From NCBI GenBank assembly GCA_019649035.1, contig BMAT01007946.1:298468-337135 (forward strand): 38,668 nucleotides of DNA, given 5' to 3'. Each line of letters opens with the position of its first letter. The first letter of the stretch is position 1. The translations under genes and the position numbers were made by a program. This DNA is from Elysia marginata (Eukaryota; Mollusca; Gastropoda; Plakobranchidae). Positions 14,501-24,728 of this stretch are shown here, one piece after another. A model generated the notes under the pieces. That model ran no database searches. It saw only the letters and a program-made list of their open reading frames with translations, and was not told the origin of the DNA.

Positions 14501-17500
14501 TGACATTCTCTCTGGTAGAGAAGAGCACAGATCTGACTATCTCATATTCAGAAGCTGTGTGTAGATCATTAAAATTGGCTTCCTTGTCTTGCTGATTCAA
14601 GTCCATAGAAAGTGGAGCTCCCTTGCTGGTGGATCCAGGGGAAGATGGTACTTCTTCCTCATCATCTGCTGCCTTCCCATCATCCCTAGATTCTCCAGTA
14701 TGAGAAGTGTCCGTCAGAAAAGAACAAGACAGGCCTCTGCAAAACGATAAACATTTTCATATGTTCCCTGCATGTAGATATTTTTCTACCATTACAAAAA
14801 ACTCTTTGGCATATTATTTGCATCCTCCAGCCTAATGATATTTAAATTATTTAGTATGACTCTTTTTCATAAGTTGGGTTCCCACAAGTTGGTGTCTTTT
14901 GGAGCAATTTGAATAAAGAGACAATATGAGGAATTTTTATATATTGCTTGTCCGAGTTAAGAGTTTTGTGCATTTAACTTGTAAAATGGTGACAAGATGT
15001 TGAAAACTAAAAGACTTGGTGTAGACCATAACCTATTTTATTACTGTAATTTGAATTTTGACAATACTTTAGTAAAATCCATGTTTAAGAAGAAGAAAAA
15101 AATAGGGAAAAAAGTGAATCCAATAAAAAATAAGATACAATTTTGGATGCTATATACTTTATGGAAAAAATCTTAAACATGGCTTACATCTAAATTTAGC
15201 ATTCCAAAAACAAACTTCATTTTAGCACCCCAACTTGTCAGACTGAGTCATATATAGCTTCTTTGCAAAACCTTAAAGAGAAATATAGGGTAAAGAATCT
15301 GCTGCCTGGGTTGATCAATTGTCCACAATCTTCTGGTTTTCATGGAAGAAAAAGAAAAATAGTGGTTGTTTTATCAAGACTACAATGTTTGTTCTAAATC
15401 TCACCTGTGAATTTCAGGAGCTGGTTTGTGACTAGTGATTGTGAAGTTGGCCAACCAAAATATGAAAGAATCCCTGCAGTTTGATACAGCCAGTGGGTCA
15501 TCTTTTTTGTTCATTGTCTCCTTACTTCTAGCTGTTGGTAATTCTTTAAAAACCAGGTTCATAGAAAAACACTTAGGTGTACACAAAAGACAAACAACCA
15601 TTTGCTTAACATGAACAATGAGGGAGATACAGATGAGGGTAAAAAATATAGTCATAGCATGTGTTTTAAAATAAATAGTCTAAAGTAAATTATTCAAATC
15701 GCATGATCCTAGTTTTCTTTAAATATCATTCTAAAACTTATTGATTGAGAAAATTCACATAAACAGATAAGACTCCTAGGTGTGTTGCTTTAAAACCCAA
15801 AAAAGATACTTTTTTTCAAGTCATAATTACAGGATTTACAATCGCATTTAAGTCATTTTTTAATAAAATGCTATATATGTATACAGTATTTAAAATGACC
15901 TTAGACTTAAATTCACCTAGCTTAATAAAAAGTTATTTCACAGCCAGAGATTTCTAATGTCTTTTGAGATAACGATGAAGATGCAGCCTTGACTTGCCTC
16001 AATGCTATCAAAGAATTAATATTTTATAAAATATTACAACAAAATTAGTCAAAATCAGTGCAATCTAAATTCAGATTGTCTTTTCTAGTTCTAGCCTGCA
16101 TACCTTGAACAGGGTCATACACATCTCTGTAAACAAAGTCTGGAAGCAGCCAATGAAGATATTTTGCTTTAAATTTATTAAATAAAAACTGGAAACTCTG
16201 TTCCCGCATTTCTTTGTTCATCCACTCAATTTTTATAACCTGAAACCAAAAAGTATATAAATCATAAGTTTCTAGGCGAATAAAAATCAGTCAAAAAACA
16301 CAAAATCAATATTAAAGAAATGAACTTGACAATAAAACTAAAATGAAATCTTATTTCAGAGTGGGTAAGTCCTAATAATGGATATACTCTTAATATTGGT
16401 GAAGACTTGAATTGAAGACAGTTAACCAAAACACTTCAGGAACACTATAGCTAAATAAATAGTTCTCACAGGTACTCCAAATGAGACAAAAGATGCAATT
16501 ATCACCTCTAAAAGTATTAATAATTTGATAAAATGCATTTTCCTCAGAACTCTTGAAATAATCATAATTCTGCAAATGATTTTAATTTAAAATGAGGAGA
16601 AAAATCTGTCAGTAGATAGTATAAATGTAAACTTCTCAGATCTGATTCTCCAGCAGTTGTCTTAAGGTATATGGAGTAGGCATAAATAATTGTTACAGAG
16701 GATATTTCTATCATGAAGACTATGCTAAGTTTAATTGTGGTATTCATTTCTAGGCTAAAATGTAAAGATGCAGAAAAATTTTCAAATGGCTCAGAAATAC
16801 TAAGAACAAATAATAATAACCAGTCAATTCTGTTTTAAATGAAAGTTAAACTGTATACTAATCACTGCCTGATTCTGGCTTTTTCTGTTTACTTGTACAG
16901 AGATGAAGGTGGGCATTTTCAACTAAAAACGTTTTTTTATTTTCACTCTCTCCCCCAACTTATAAAAAACATAATACATAAAAAATTTTCAAAAGATGTT
17001 CAACTTTACCTCTGAAACCATATAATTCAGCATGCTGTCAAGAAAGTATTTGGTCAAATTCTCCGACACTTTTTCTGATTGTGATGGCAATATGGCTGTT
17101 ATTTCTCCTGCAGCAATGATACCTCCAATACCTGAAATAAAAATAAGAAATGTTATTCATTTAAAAAAAAATGTTATTTTTTTTCAAGTTTTTGATAACT
17201 TGAATTTTTTATAAGAAATATGGTCAAATACTCTAATTCAGCTTTAATGGATAAAGTTGGAGCGTTTACACACTTTAAAAAATAAAAGAAAAATCAAGGC
17301 TAACTTGCCATAGCAAACTACAATTAGGAAAAGACATATTGCTAACTTGAGTTTCATTGACTAAAAGTTCAAAAAAAGACAATGATGGCATTACATTCCT
17401 TTTTAGACCAAGACATTTTTATGAGATGCACAGACTTTTCAAATTTGTAAAGGATAATTTAAAATATTATTAGTTTGGGCATAAGAATACATGACATACT

Positions 17501-20500
17501 GACGCACTTGGCTGCTGATTGATGTAGAAAAGTAAGGAAAAGACCCTAAATTTTAAAATGAAAGTAAAAAACACAAGTTTTTTAGATTAAAAATTTTAAA
17601 AAGAGCATTTGTACCTTGAGAGAAAGGTTAACCTGACAGATGTGACAGATGCATTTACAAAACATTTTTAAAAATTATGATGTTTCCTTTACTTGTGGGG
17701 TACCCACTTACTTTCTGATGACATAGAACTGTCTGTCATAAAAGACAAAAGATCAAATCCACCATCATTCCCTAAACCAGGCACCAAGTTCAGGAATATC
17801 TGATGACATTCCTCACTGGCATTATCTTGCAAGCACTGGTACCAGATCAGAAACAGCCGCACACCCTGGCGTCTCAGCTGCAATAAATCAAAATTGGATT
17901 CAAATTCTTCTGAAACCTTCCTTGTCACCTGAGTTCATAAAGGCTTGAGAAGTAAGTTGGAAAAGGCTTTACTTTTATACTTCTATTAACTTGAAAGTAT
18001 GATTCAGTCCTAAAGGAATTTCGACCGAGACTTTTAATTTGAGAACTTTTATGTTAATACCATAGACTGTTTAGAGAAAGATTAATGATTATTGTATTGT
18101 ATGTTGGAAATCTTCGCTATTACAAAAATGAGTCTTGTCAAAATTTGTACATGTTTTTTGTGTGGCTTGAAAATGTTTTAAGTATGCACCATAACTCTTC
18201 CTTACTGAAAGAATGCTTTCAACGTTGCCGACTCTCTCTGTTGATACCGTAAGAACACCCACAGCGTTTGACAAAGGATGGTACATTTTTTTTTGTTTTA
18301 TCCTCAACAGTGACAAAGCAAACAGTGTACAAACTTTGACAAATGCTGTTAGTTTCCTTATAGTGTAGACAGAAAGATAGGCAATAGTGGGAGCATTCTT
18401 ACGTTTAAACATAAGTGGAAATTGACAACTTTGTTGAAACAGGTGAAAAAATAATACCGGCATGGTGCCTGAAAAATTCCGACCAAAAGAGTTAAAACAC
18501 CATTTTACTTCTTTTTTTTTCTTATGAGTCAATAATAACTACAGTGTGCAGTACAGTTGTAACACATGAATCATCAGGACAAAGAACAGAGGTAATACAA
18601 AAACAACAGGGGAAGACTTATTGAGGAGGATCAGAAGGTTATAAATATTCATGGTACAAAGATTCTGGTGGAAACCAGGATAGAAGATAGTGGAAGTCTG
18701 TTGTGTGCTGCCTATAACCAGATACTAGATGAAAAGGCTCAGGTGATGATGATCCAAACAATGTAAGTCCTTTCAAGAAATCATTTAGATCTTCCTCTCG
18801 TTGATTTTAATAAGACTGAACAGCAGCAAAAGCAAAGACTTAGTGAGCTCAATATGGAAGAGAATGTATCATAAAAATAAATAAAACAATACCTGCATGC
18901 TGTTGCCAGGATGCAAAAGCTTCTTGATCACTCTCCCTGTTGTAGTAAAAAAATTTTTTTTTAAAATATTTATGAAACGGAAGCAATCAATTAACAACAT
19001 GTTTACCAAATGTTACCCTAAATATGGTCTGTGTGAAAAGGAGTGTGAGGCATCAAAAACTTTGCACTAATAGAATAACTTACAAAAAAGTCAAAGAAAT
19101 TTTGACCCCCTAACAGATAAATCCAGTTACATCTGTTTACAAATTTTATAAATTCGAGCTAAGGACACTTCTGCATAAAGTTCTTTCAATAACAATGAAA
19201 TTTCCCACTAGAAAATTTTTAAAAAGACTATTAAAGCTAAATGAACTTTTTGTTTGCTTTTCACAAATAAAATTGTATCATTTTTCATAGTTTTTTTAAT
19301 AATGCATCAGTATTTTAAAAAATTTCAGTGTTCACAGCAGTAAAATAAAATTGTTAACAATAATTAAAACTTAGATATTTCTTTCTTTAAAGAAATCTTT
19401 AACAAGTCTTAAGACTTATTTTTAAAAAAAACTTTAATTTTAAAATTACAGCTCAAAGACTTATTCAGACAAGTGAATAACCTTAAATGTCTTTTTTCAA
19501 ACTGTCACAAAAAGGAACAAATAATTTTCTTTATTTTGTCTCGCACTGCGCACTTTGATTATTAATAAATGTGCTGAGCACCCTTGAGATTTCTTTGTTC
19601 AGGTTCAACAATGTAATATCTATATACAGCATTGCAATATTCATATATGTAATGACAGTGAACCCTACCTATGCTGTGAAACATCCATCTTTTATGAACT
19701 ATCTCCGGTAAGAGAAAGAGTATTTTCTGAGGAAAGAGCAGGATGTACTTCAATCATTTTAACCAGCAAGCAGAAAACTAAGTCATATTTTGATAACTTT
19801 CTTTAGTTTTAAGCAAGGATTAATTTACAATTATAGAAGATTTACTGATGTGGCAAATAAAATAATTGCACATTTAATGGTCATATTTTGATAACTTTCT
19901 TTAGTTTTAAGCAAGGATTAATTTACAATTATAGAAGATTTAATGATGTGGCAAATAAAATAATTGCACATTTAATGGTTCAACAAACCTTATTTCATTT
20001 TATCTTAACAAAAAATACCTCAAAGATGAAGAGTATTCCCTCCAATTCCTCTCTATGTGCTTTGTTTGCTGAGAAGAAAAAGTATAAAAAGAATATTTCA
20101 TGAAACAAGTCATAATATCTTTAATAAAAGCTGCAGCAAAATCTTAAAACTAGGTAAACCTGAATAACAATTTTGTTTTTATCCAGATAGAATAAAATCA
20201 ATTGTTAAATATAATCTTTAGATTAAACCATATTGGAAAACAAACCCGGAAAACTTCAACATGCTAACAATATCTTCATCTCAATAACTTTTAACCTTTT
20301 CAAACTATCTTTCAACTATCATGTATGACAACATTGCTTCAATTATATAAAGAAACTGTGGCTTACCTCTTTGCTTTAAATCCGCTTCCACTGTACCAAA
20401 GTTGTCATAAAATATGTAATATATATGAGAGTAGTTTTCTTGAAAAAATTTCTTTGCATCATGAACCTCATAGTTATCTGTGGGAAAGATTGAAATGTGG

Positions 20501-22304
20501 GGAAAATTATGAGAAACTATGATACTGCGACATTGATTGAAGCAAAACATAACTGACATTTAAGTGACAAACATTATTTTTCAAGGGTATCTTTAAAACT
20601 ACACTTACAGGTGTGCTTGGCATTTGCAATCATTTTCAAATCATGTCTTGTAATTGCTTTATTTTCCGACCCCTCAATGGGAATCAATATAAGTATCAAC
20701 ATGACTGGAAGTATTGTAGTGCTCACTAAAAATTGAAATGTTTCTACACAAGTTTATAAAATTTTGGATTAAAAATTTATCTGAAAGCAAGGCAAAGAAG
20801 AGAACTGTATATATTTTAAAAATTAAACAAGAGAAATGACAGATTTATAAAAGAAGCGCGCAAACATGTTTTGTTTACACACAGTGAGAAAAGTAATAAA
20901 TTTGAAACGGGTACACATTACGTGATATATAGGGCCCAATTTAGTTAAAAGGTAATGTTAAATGATATTTACTGTTATTAATATCATATCTACTTTTTCT
21001 GTCTTTTCATTTATGTCAGTTTGTGAACTGAATTTATAAATACATCAGAATCAAAATTATAATGTCAGATAATCTTGCTTGTAGTTAATTTTAATGGGCT
21101 GAGCCTGAACACATCATTGTGATTGTGAGAACTTGTAAGTTGTAACTAACTTTTACAGATGATACAGCTGACTTCATTTTGAGCACAAATTTCATTGGAG
21201 ATTAAGTGATGAATCATTGAATGATGCTGACACTGACAGGAAAAAGTAATATTATTTTTTTTTTTGGCCAAAATTTATTTGGACATGCTAGAGAAGGGAA
21301 ATAACTTTACTGATGATGTATTGTTAGTAATGAGAGCCATGTACAATGCTTTGATACTATTTTTAACTGCAAAAGTACTTTGTGCTGTGTGTGCAACCTG
21401 CTCAGCCTGTTCAGTCAAAAAACATCATGCACTTCAAAAGTGTAATGCAGAGTAATTGGATTGATTTTTAGAAACAAAACTATTTAAAAGGTTATATGAT
21501 CAATGATATGAATAAAGCTTAAATATCAAATATATTGCTGATGAAATGAAGGGTAAAAAAAGCCTTACAAAGTTACAGTTCCATCACTTCCTAGCTTGAG
21601 TTGACTTGAGTCGGCTTAGGCACATGATTTGCTTTGATTGGTTCAATGGTTGAAACATGTTTGTGATTTAGTTTTATTTTAAAAATTTTATATACATTAT
21701 GGTCACAGCTTCTCCTGTGAGCCTGAGCAATGGTTAAAAGAATGTCGCTAGCTCTGGCAGTTGGCCAAGGGTAAGCTGCGCTGTGCTTTTTCATTTTTTC
21801 CCACCCCAATACTTCATGAAATCAGGGGTATTAAATTAAGCCATTCAAAGGGGCTATCACTAGCTGAAGATATAGATCTAGATCTAAGTACTAGTACTAG
21901 ATCTAATACTTTTAATTTTTTTAAGGCTGGCAAATAATTAAAAGCACTAGATTTAGAGTCTGGAATAAATTATCTAGCTGAAAGCAACTAAAACTCAAGG
22001 ATAACAAGGTTTTTAAAGTTAGACTATCGGGTAATCTGAGCTAAAACAACAGGGGTGGGAACAAACGAAGGAGTGTCCGCTGCGTCTCATGCCTTGAGAG
22101 TATCTAACTCTCTAAATTGTAATGTATCTAAAATCTAGACCTAGATCATCGTAGTGAAATCTTGAGCAAATAATTACCTAGAACGAGTCGTAAGTGTTTA
22201 AGGCGAGTTACTGTGTCTTTTCTGGTGTCTGCAACTTTTTGAGCAGACTTCTTGATGTCGCTATGACCAGCCGTCTTTCTGAATATCGCCAGGGTTGAAG
22301 ACAT
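2473..22304 (-). CDS. RALGAPA1: Ral GTPase-activating protein alpha subunit, N-terminal part (20 exons, 3' partial)
   Basis: The alpha subunit pairs with RALGAPB to form a complex that stimulates GTP hydrolysis by the small GTPases RalA and RalB; its tuberin-like GAP domain is C-terminal and is not in this window. I joined 20 exons (listed separately) from the ATG at 22304 to 2473, 2581 nt or 860 codons plus one base, with every splice phase agreeing and no internal stop. Similarity to vertebrate RALGAPA1 runs along the whole length, for example FSHIYYVFFENF (human) against [22 protein letters not shown] against [10 protein letters not shown], and LSSLTYWEEL against [10 protein letters not shown]. 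The acidic and Ser-rich stretches (residues about 318-400, 440-510 and 720-860) are poorly conserved, as expected of linkers. The start is supported by the MSS-start peptide followed by DIKKSAQKV, which matches DVKKSTQKV near the human N-terminus. Vertebrates have two paralogues; I cannot say this copy is closer to either. The gene continues beyond position 1. Confidence 0.95.
3230..3397 (-). CDS. RALGAPA1: RALGAPA exon 19
   Basis: Residues 769-824 plus one base. A Ser/Pro-rich linker, with [20 protein letters not shown] and [13 protein letters not shown]; the latter is comparable with human LPRSSSTSDILEP. It ends HDLLEKLR before donor GTAGGA. The acceptor is TTGCTATAG. Confidence 0.82.
3916..3943. 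repeat. short perfect inverted repeat
   Basis: CTAATAGGC and its exact complement GCCTATTAG are separated by 10 bases in the intron after exon 18. Nine-base arms could form a small hairpin; no function is implied. Confidence 0.6.
4249..4710 (+). mobile_element. LINE C-terminal fragment (non-LTR retrotransposon)
   Basis: A 153-codon open stretch in the intron after exon 18, antisense to RALGAPA. It reads [68 protein letters not shown] and ends at a TAA. This order (WALT..DE..L..F/L.RR.LRRILG, then LRW..FGH.LR, then RGRP) is the usual tail after the reverse transcriptase domain of many invertebrate LINEs. One in-frame TAG at 4573-4575 breaks it, the RT domain itself is absent and the left end appears frameshifted near 4245, so it is a dead 5'-truncated copy. 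Clade not resolved. Confidence 0.8.
5316..5489 (-). CDS. RALGAPA1: RALGAPA exon 18
   Basis: Residues 711-768 plus one base. [14 protein letters not shown] matches the human [13 protein letters not shown] motif; the rest is Ser/Thr/Pro-rich ([18 protein letters not shown]). The acceptor AATCCACTAAAG is weak in pyrimidines but gives the needed phase; a later AG would create a stop. Confidence 0.87.
5965..6079 (-). CDS. RALGAPA1: RALGAPA exon 17
   Basis: Residues 673-710 plus one base. [20 protein letters not shown] then [18 protein letters not shown], against human [20 protein letters not shown] and LDKLSEQKQKKHKGKG. It ends in a basic cluster. Acceptor TTCCACCCAG, donor GTATCC. Confidence 0.95.
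6216..6338 (-). CDS. RALGAPA1: RALGAPA exon 16
   Basis: Residues 632-672. [20 protein letters not shown] then [21 protein letters not shown]; human has [20 protein letters not shown] and LSVLSSLTYWEELATEWS. This is the strongest match of the window. Acceptor TTGTTTTAG, donor GTAAGT. Confidence 0.97.
7043..7154 (-). CDS. RALGAPA1: RALGAPA exon 15
   Basis: Residues 594-631 (the Trp codon is split over the intron). [19 protein letters not shown] is followed by [11 protein letters not shown]; human has EQMLLVLLRVTESVLK and LAGRLAGPLFQ. Acceptor TATCTCAACAG, donor GTATTC. Confidence 0.95.
8172..8245 (-). CDS. RALGAPA1: RALGAPA exon 14
   Basis: Residues 570-593 plus two bases, [20 protein letters not shown] then NQQTW. 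Human has [20 protein letters not shown] and KKTW. Acceptor TCTCCGGCAG, donor GTAATG. Confidence 0.95.
8667..8918 (-). CDS. RALGAPA1: RALGAPA exon 13, ending at a GC donor
   Basis: Residues 486-569. A Ser-rich head ([20 protein letters not shown]) is followed by [15 protein letters not shown] and [19 protein letters not shown]; human has QAVLQVFIINSSNIFLLE. The right-hand splice site on the coding strand is ATCAG/GCAAGT, a non-canonical GC donor with otherwise perfect consensus. No GT donor in the vicinity keeps the join to exon 14. Confidence 0.93.
11100..11323. repeat. diverged tandem repeat, about 111-bp unit, next to the assembly gap
   Basis: Two successive stretches can be aligned: one from 11112 (TTTGTAAAATATCTGAGAG, later GATGCCTATAGT) and one from 11223 (TTTGTAACATATCTGATAG, later GATGCTTATAGT). 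Each continues into TTTGGTT and a GATTGA/AGACTGA-like end. The second unit runs into the N run. Confidence 0.55.
11324..11458. other. assembly gap (135 N)
   Basis: An unbroken run of N in the intron after RALGAPA exon 12. It does not interrupt coding sequence. The adjacent repeat suggests that more repeat units may be collapsed in it. Confidence 0.99.
11745..11912 (-). CDS. RALGAPA1: RALGAPA exon 12
   Basis: Residues 430-485. It starts [28 protein letters not shown] aligns with human KPLFMQEP. The rest is a Gly/Glu-rich linker. The exon is phase 0 on both sides. The chosen donor, GTATGT after ...NFCD, keeps frame with exon 13; reading through would add only a few codons ([10 protein letters not shown]) before a stop. 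Confidence 0.85.
11913..13847 (-). other. RALGAPA intron 11
   Basis: About 1.9 kb of AT-rich intron. It contains a short TTTTTG run near 12475-12500 and homopolymer tracts; nothing else recognised. Confidence 0.6.
13848..13919 (-). CDS. RALGAPA1: RALGAPA exon 11 (72 nt)
   Basis: Residues 406-429. [15 protein letters not shown] matches human AAMRKVVKVYQEWIQ. It is in phase 0 on both sides, with acceptor TTTTTCAACAG and donor GTAAGT. Confidence 0.95.
14475..14736 (-). CDS. RALGAPA1: RALGAPA exon 10 (acidic/Ser-rich linker)
   Basis: Residues 318-405. The first two thirds are acidic and Ser-rich ([20 protein letters not shown]) and not conserved. The end, [19 protein letters not shown] then IVHECFRQ, aligns with human DIEIVRRVFSSKRSNVNF and EIFRQ. 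Acceptor TCGTTTTGCAG, donor GTCAGT. Confidence 0.92.
15405..15543 (-). CDS. RALGAPA1: RALGAPA exon 9
   Basis: Residues 272-317 plus two bases. It contains [20 protein letters not shown], aligned to the human [20 protein letters not shown] region. The left boundary is less certain than the rest: the acceptor (TTTTTAAAG) is weak, but it is the site that gives the phase required by exon 8. The donor GTGAGA is good. Confidence 0.8.
16104..16239 (-). CDS. RALGAPA1: RALGAPA exon 8
   Basis: Residues 227-271 plus one base. It encodes [20 protein letters not shown] then [14 protein letters not shown]; human has [21 protein letters not shown]. Acceptor TTGGTTTCAG, donor GTATGC. Confidence 0.94.
17010..17131 (-). 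CDS. RALGAPA1: RALGAPA exon 7
   Basis: Residues 186-226. It includes [20 protein letters not shown] and [12 protein letters not shown], aligned to the human EITPLVPPQS and YFLEALLKYMV blocks. Acceptor TTTATTTCAG, donor GTAAAG. Confidence 0.94.
17712..17877 (-). CDS. RALGAPA1: RALGAPA exon 6
   Basis: Residues 131-185 plus one base. It starts [20 protein letters not shown] after acceptor TTTATTGCAG and contains a conserved NLVPGLG (human CLIPGF). It ends in a Ser-rich SSMSSES stretch at a GTAAGT donor. Confidence 0.95.
18893..18936 (-). CDS. RALGAPA1: RALGAPA exon 5 (44 nt)
   Basis: Residues 116-130, [15 protein letters not shown], between acceptor ACTACAACAG and donor GTATTG. The human block LILKKLLHTGNSLKI aligns. 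Phase 1 in and phase 0 out match both neighbours. Confidence 0.93.
19669..19726 (-). CDS. RALGAPA1: RALGAPA exon 4 (58 nt)
   Basis: Residues 97-115 plus one base, [19 protein letters not shown], between acceptor CTTTCCTCAG and donor GTAGGG. The human counterpart is [20 protein letters not shown], one of the best conserved blocks of the N-terminal region. Confidence 0.95.
19783..19978. repeat. 98-bp direct tandem duplication
   Basis: Copy 1 is 19783-19880 and copy 2 is 19881-19978, head to tail with no spacer. They differ at a single base (C at 19845, A at 19943). It lies in the intron between RALGAPA exons 3 and 4, about 40 bp from the exon 3 donor. The near identity points to a recent duplication, or less likely an assembly artefact. 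Confidence 0.95.
20019..20068 (-). CDS. RALGAPA1: RALGAPA exon 3 (50 nt)
   Basis: Residues 80-96, [17 protein letters not shown], between acceptor TTCTTCTCAG and donor GTATTT. It matches REELDAILFIFEK of the human protein and fills the gap between exons 2 and 4 in the correct phase. It is too short to stand out as an open reading frame. Confidence 0.92.
20367..20477 (-). CDS. RALGAPA1: RALGAPA exon 2
   Basis: Residues 43-79. The acceptor is TTTCCCACAG and the donor GTAAGC. It encodes [20 protein letters not shown] and continues with [17 protein letters not shown]; the human equivalent contains FFDQHFSHIYYVFFENF. Phase 1 on both sides joins exon 1 and exon 3 exactly. Confidence 0.95.
20478..22177 (-). 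other. RALGAPA intron 1
   Basis: A 1.7-kb first intron. Near 21868-21910 it has a run of overlapping AGATCT/TCTAGA/ACTAGT hexamers. No additional exon is needed, because exons 1 and 2 join in phase. Confidence 0.65.
22178..22304 (-). CDS. RALGAPA1: RALGAPA exon 1 (start codon exon)
   Basis: Residues 1-42 plus one base. It begins [19 protein letters not shown] and ends [10 protein letters not shown] before a GTAATT donor. TRLKHLRIVI stands at the same place in human RALGAPA1. I see no other upstream in-frame ATG with similarity, so this start is preferred. Confidence 0.92.
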
Positions 22305-22510
22305 CGGGCTGGTTTAGGACTAAAACTACAAATTAAATTATAATGCATATCACATTTCCTTACAACAGCTACTTCAACGGTCTTAATTTGCATCCAAATC
22401 TACCCATAGAGCTCTTGATCTAACACATCTTTTTCAGCGAGATAAACTCTACTTTGCCAGACACTAGCGGGTCTGATAGTATTTTTATCACCGTATTATT
22501 GTATTCCTAT

Positions 22511-22557
22511 CAATGGCGATGATATAAGTCAATGCGCATGCCCAGCATTTACTTCCG
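22511..22557 (-). promoter_or_regulatory. candidate RALGAPA promoter (NRF1-, ETS- and YY1-like motifs)
   Basis: About 210-250 bp upstream of the start codon there is a cluster of housekeeping-type sites: TGCGCATGCCC (NRF1-like) at 22533-22543, ACTTCCG (ETS core CGGAAGT on the gene strand) at 22551-22557 and AATGGCGAT (YY1-like) near 22512. There is no clear TATA box. The transcription start cannot be read from sequence; this is inference from motif clustering and position. Confidence 0.35.
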
Positions 22558-24236
22558 TGTTTTGCATGATCCGAAATAGGCACAGGACTAACAATAAAAG
22601 AAAAACAATAATATAACAGTATGAAATATAATTGAGAACAACAAAGAAAATATATAAAAATAAAAAGTGTGTGTAGGAAGAAAAAATGTACGTAGAAATC
22701 TAGATATACATCTCTTGAAAGCACTCCCGGAAAAAGGGTGGGGGTATATTAGGGGAAGGGGCCTGTGTAGCGTAGTTGCATAGTGAAAGGAATAAAAAGA
22801 ACTATCAATTAAAACGAGAATTATTTACACCAAAAGAGAATGTATGAACCAGACCTAGGCCTATCTGGAATTAGAAAGATGGATAAATAGCGACTTATCT
22901 TTTCTCCAGTGCAGGTGGTGAATTTTAAGAACATTTTTGCCTGTGCTGCTTAATTATATACCCTCGTTATTAATATTTCTCCTCTTTTTTCGTCAAGACA
23001 ATTACAGAAGATACCGGTATTTTCTGGATACGTCATAAAATTTGCAAAACGAATTACCCAAACCAAATAAACATCGTATCGATGAAAATGCGAACTATTG
23101 GGCCTTTGATATCGTTAACCTGTCAACATTCGTCCAACTGTGCCCGTCCTGTAACCTGTTGTTTTATTGGAGCAGTTCTCGAGAGCCATATGGTACTGGA
23201 TGACTTTAGTGATGCATAATGAAATTACCCAGTGATCTACTGAGACTTGAAGAAACATGGGAAGTTGCAAGGGCCGCAGACAAAGCAAAATAATGTCTCA
23301 AATGTATAGATCCCCTCACGACTGGTCACTAATGCCTTATGATAACCACAGCTAAATTATAGTTTATTAAAAAAAAACAGAGTTCAAGGGAATAGAGCAT
23401 GATCATAACGTACTTCATGTGGTCACCTGCGCAAACTATCCGTAAGTACCACAGAGACAATTAAAGCCCCGAGACTGGTAACCGAAACAACCCTGTCGGT
23501 AAATATAGTCTGCGATGATTATGGGGCGTGAAAAACGAGCGGTTGTTTCACACACAAAAAATGCAAAATACCAGGTGCATGTACATGTAGTTTAGCTGGC
23601 TGAGGGAATGTTTCTTTTTATGAAGGCTTCCTGCTATCTAGTTCCTAAAGTTTGCAAATCATAAGTTTGAATATCAACAACAAAATATGTCCCTACATGT
23701 AACGCACTCCAACGACAACAATGGTAAACGTGATAATCATAAAAAAGCAAAGGAGAAGAATCAATGGCATGAATATAGGCTAGCACATCCATTGGTGTTC
23801 AATGTGTTAAACAATACGTGTTTACGATATTCATAATACTTTTTTATCTTCTTCAGTCTCTTTCGCTTTCTTTTCTACCATTTTTTTCTTCCCTTAGTCC
23901 CACTCTTTTATTATTACAAATAGGATGAAATTGGAAGATGACCTTAATTTTCTGCTAGGCGCATATTGCTGAACTGAGTTTTACAAATATAGATTGAGGC
24001 ACCGTTATTAAAACACTAGAAACGAATAGTAAAATAAGTAATCCTATTATGATCTCATTTATAGAAAACCATGAGTGCAGTTCATACAGAGCAGTGTAAT
24101 TCGACCGATCGCGTTAAAATTTTTATCAAGTTCTGTGAGTTTTTTTTTTTAATTACTTGCAGACTGTTAAAAGGAAGACCTCTCATCAGAGAATCACAGC
24201 AGTCAAACTTAGACAAACGTGTGAAGTGACTAAGGT
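22558..24236. other. intergenic, no gene recognised
   Basis: Upstream of RALGAPA. It is less AT-rich than the introns and contains several short segments that look like old insertions but show no terminal repeats that I can define. No open frame has recognisable similarity. Confidence 0.5.
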
Positions 24237-24545
24237 TTGGGCAGCGTGGCAGAGTGGTTAGCGCGTCGTACTCGTGATCTGGAGATCGAGGGTTCGAATC
24301 TCGATCATGCCATGTTGCAATTGCCTTGGTGAAGCGATTTACCCTAACTTTTCCCAGTCCACCCACCTGTAAAATGGATACTCAGCTACATGCAATTCTT
24401 GAATTTGTGCTATGCGCCTGCAACACCCTGCGTGTGGTTTGAAAGTGGCCTTCACAAGTACTGATCTGCTGGGACATTAGTGGCGCTGCGCTGTGGCGAC
24501 ACAGTTACGCAGAGTAACGAAGCCAAATTTCCCGAAAAGGATTAA
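24237..24545 (+). mobile_element. tRNA-derived SINE, copy A
   Basis: The head is tRNA-like, with Pol III A box TGGCAGAGTGG at 24247-24257 and B box GGTTCGAATC at 24291-24300. GGCA at the start can pair with TGCC at 24308-24311, but the anticodon arm does not fold well, so it is not an intact tRNA gene. The body carries CAGTCCACCCACCTGTAAAA (from about 24354), shared with two other copies in this window. The 3' limit is approximate. It explains the long minus-strand open frame across this segment. Confidence 0.85.
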
Positions 24546-24728
24546 TGCAGTGTATGAAATAAAATAGAGAAAAATAAATGAATACACTCTACTTTCAAAT
24601 TCTTAGCTTAAAGCTAAGACTTTGACATATCTTTTTTATGAAAGGACGCTATTAGGTGCTAATCAATATGAACACCCATCCTTTTTACATTTTTTACATT
24701 AAATTAATTTCAGTCCCATTTGGATCAA

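Noticed and set aside
23218..23290. Short plus-strand frame starting MKLPSDLLRLEETWEVARAA
   Set aside because: It looks protein-like but stops after about 24 codons, has no recognised relatives and no splice support.
24239..24313. Possible tRNA gene
   Set aside because: The A and B boxes are good, but the anticodon arm does not pair and a SINE core follows directly; it is a tRNA-derived repeat.
24082..24366. 94-codon minus-strand frame containing WHDRDSNPRSPDHEYDAL
   Set aside because: This is the antisense reading of the SINE copy A head, a common false protein.
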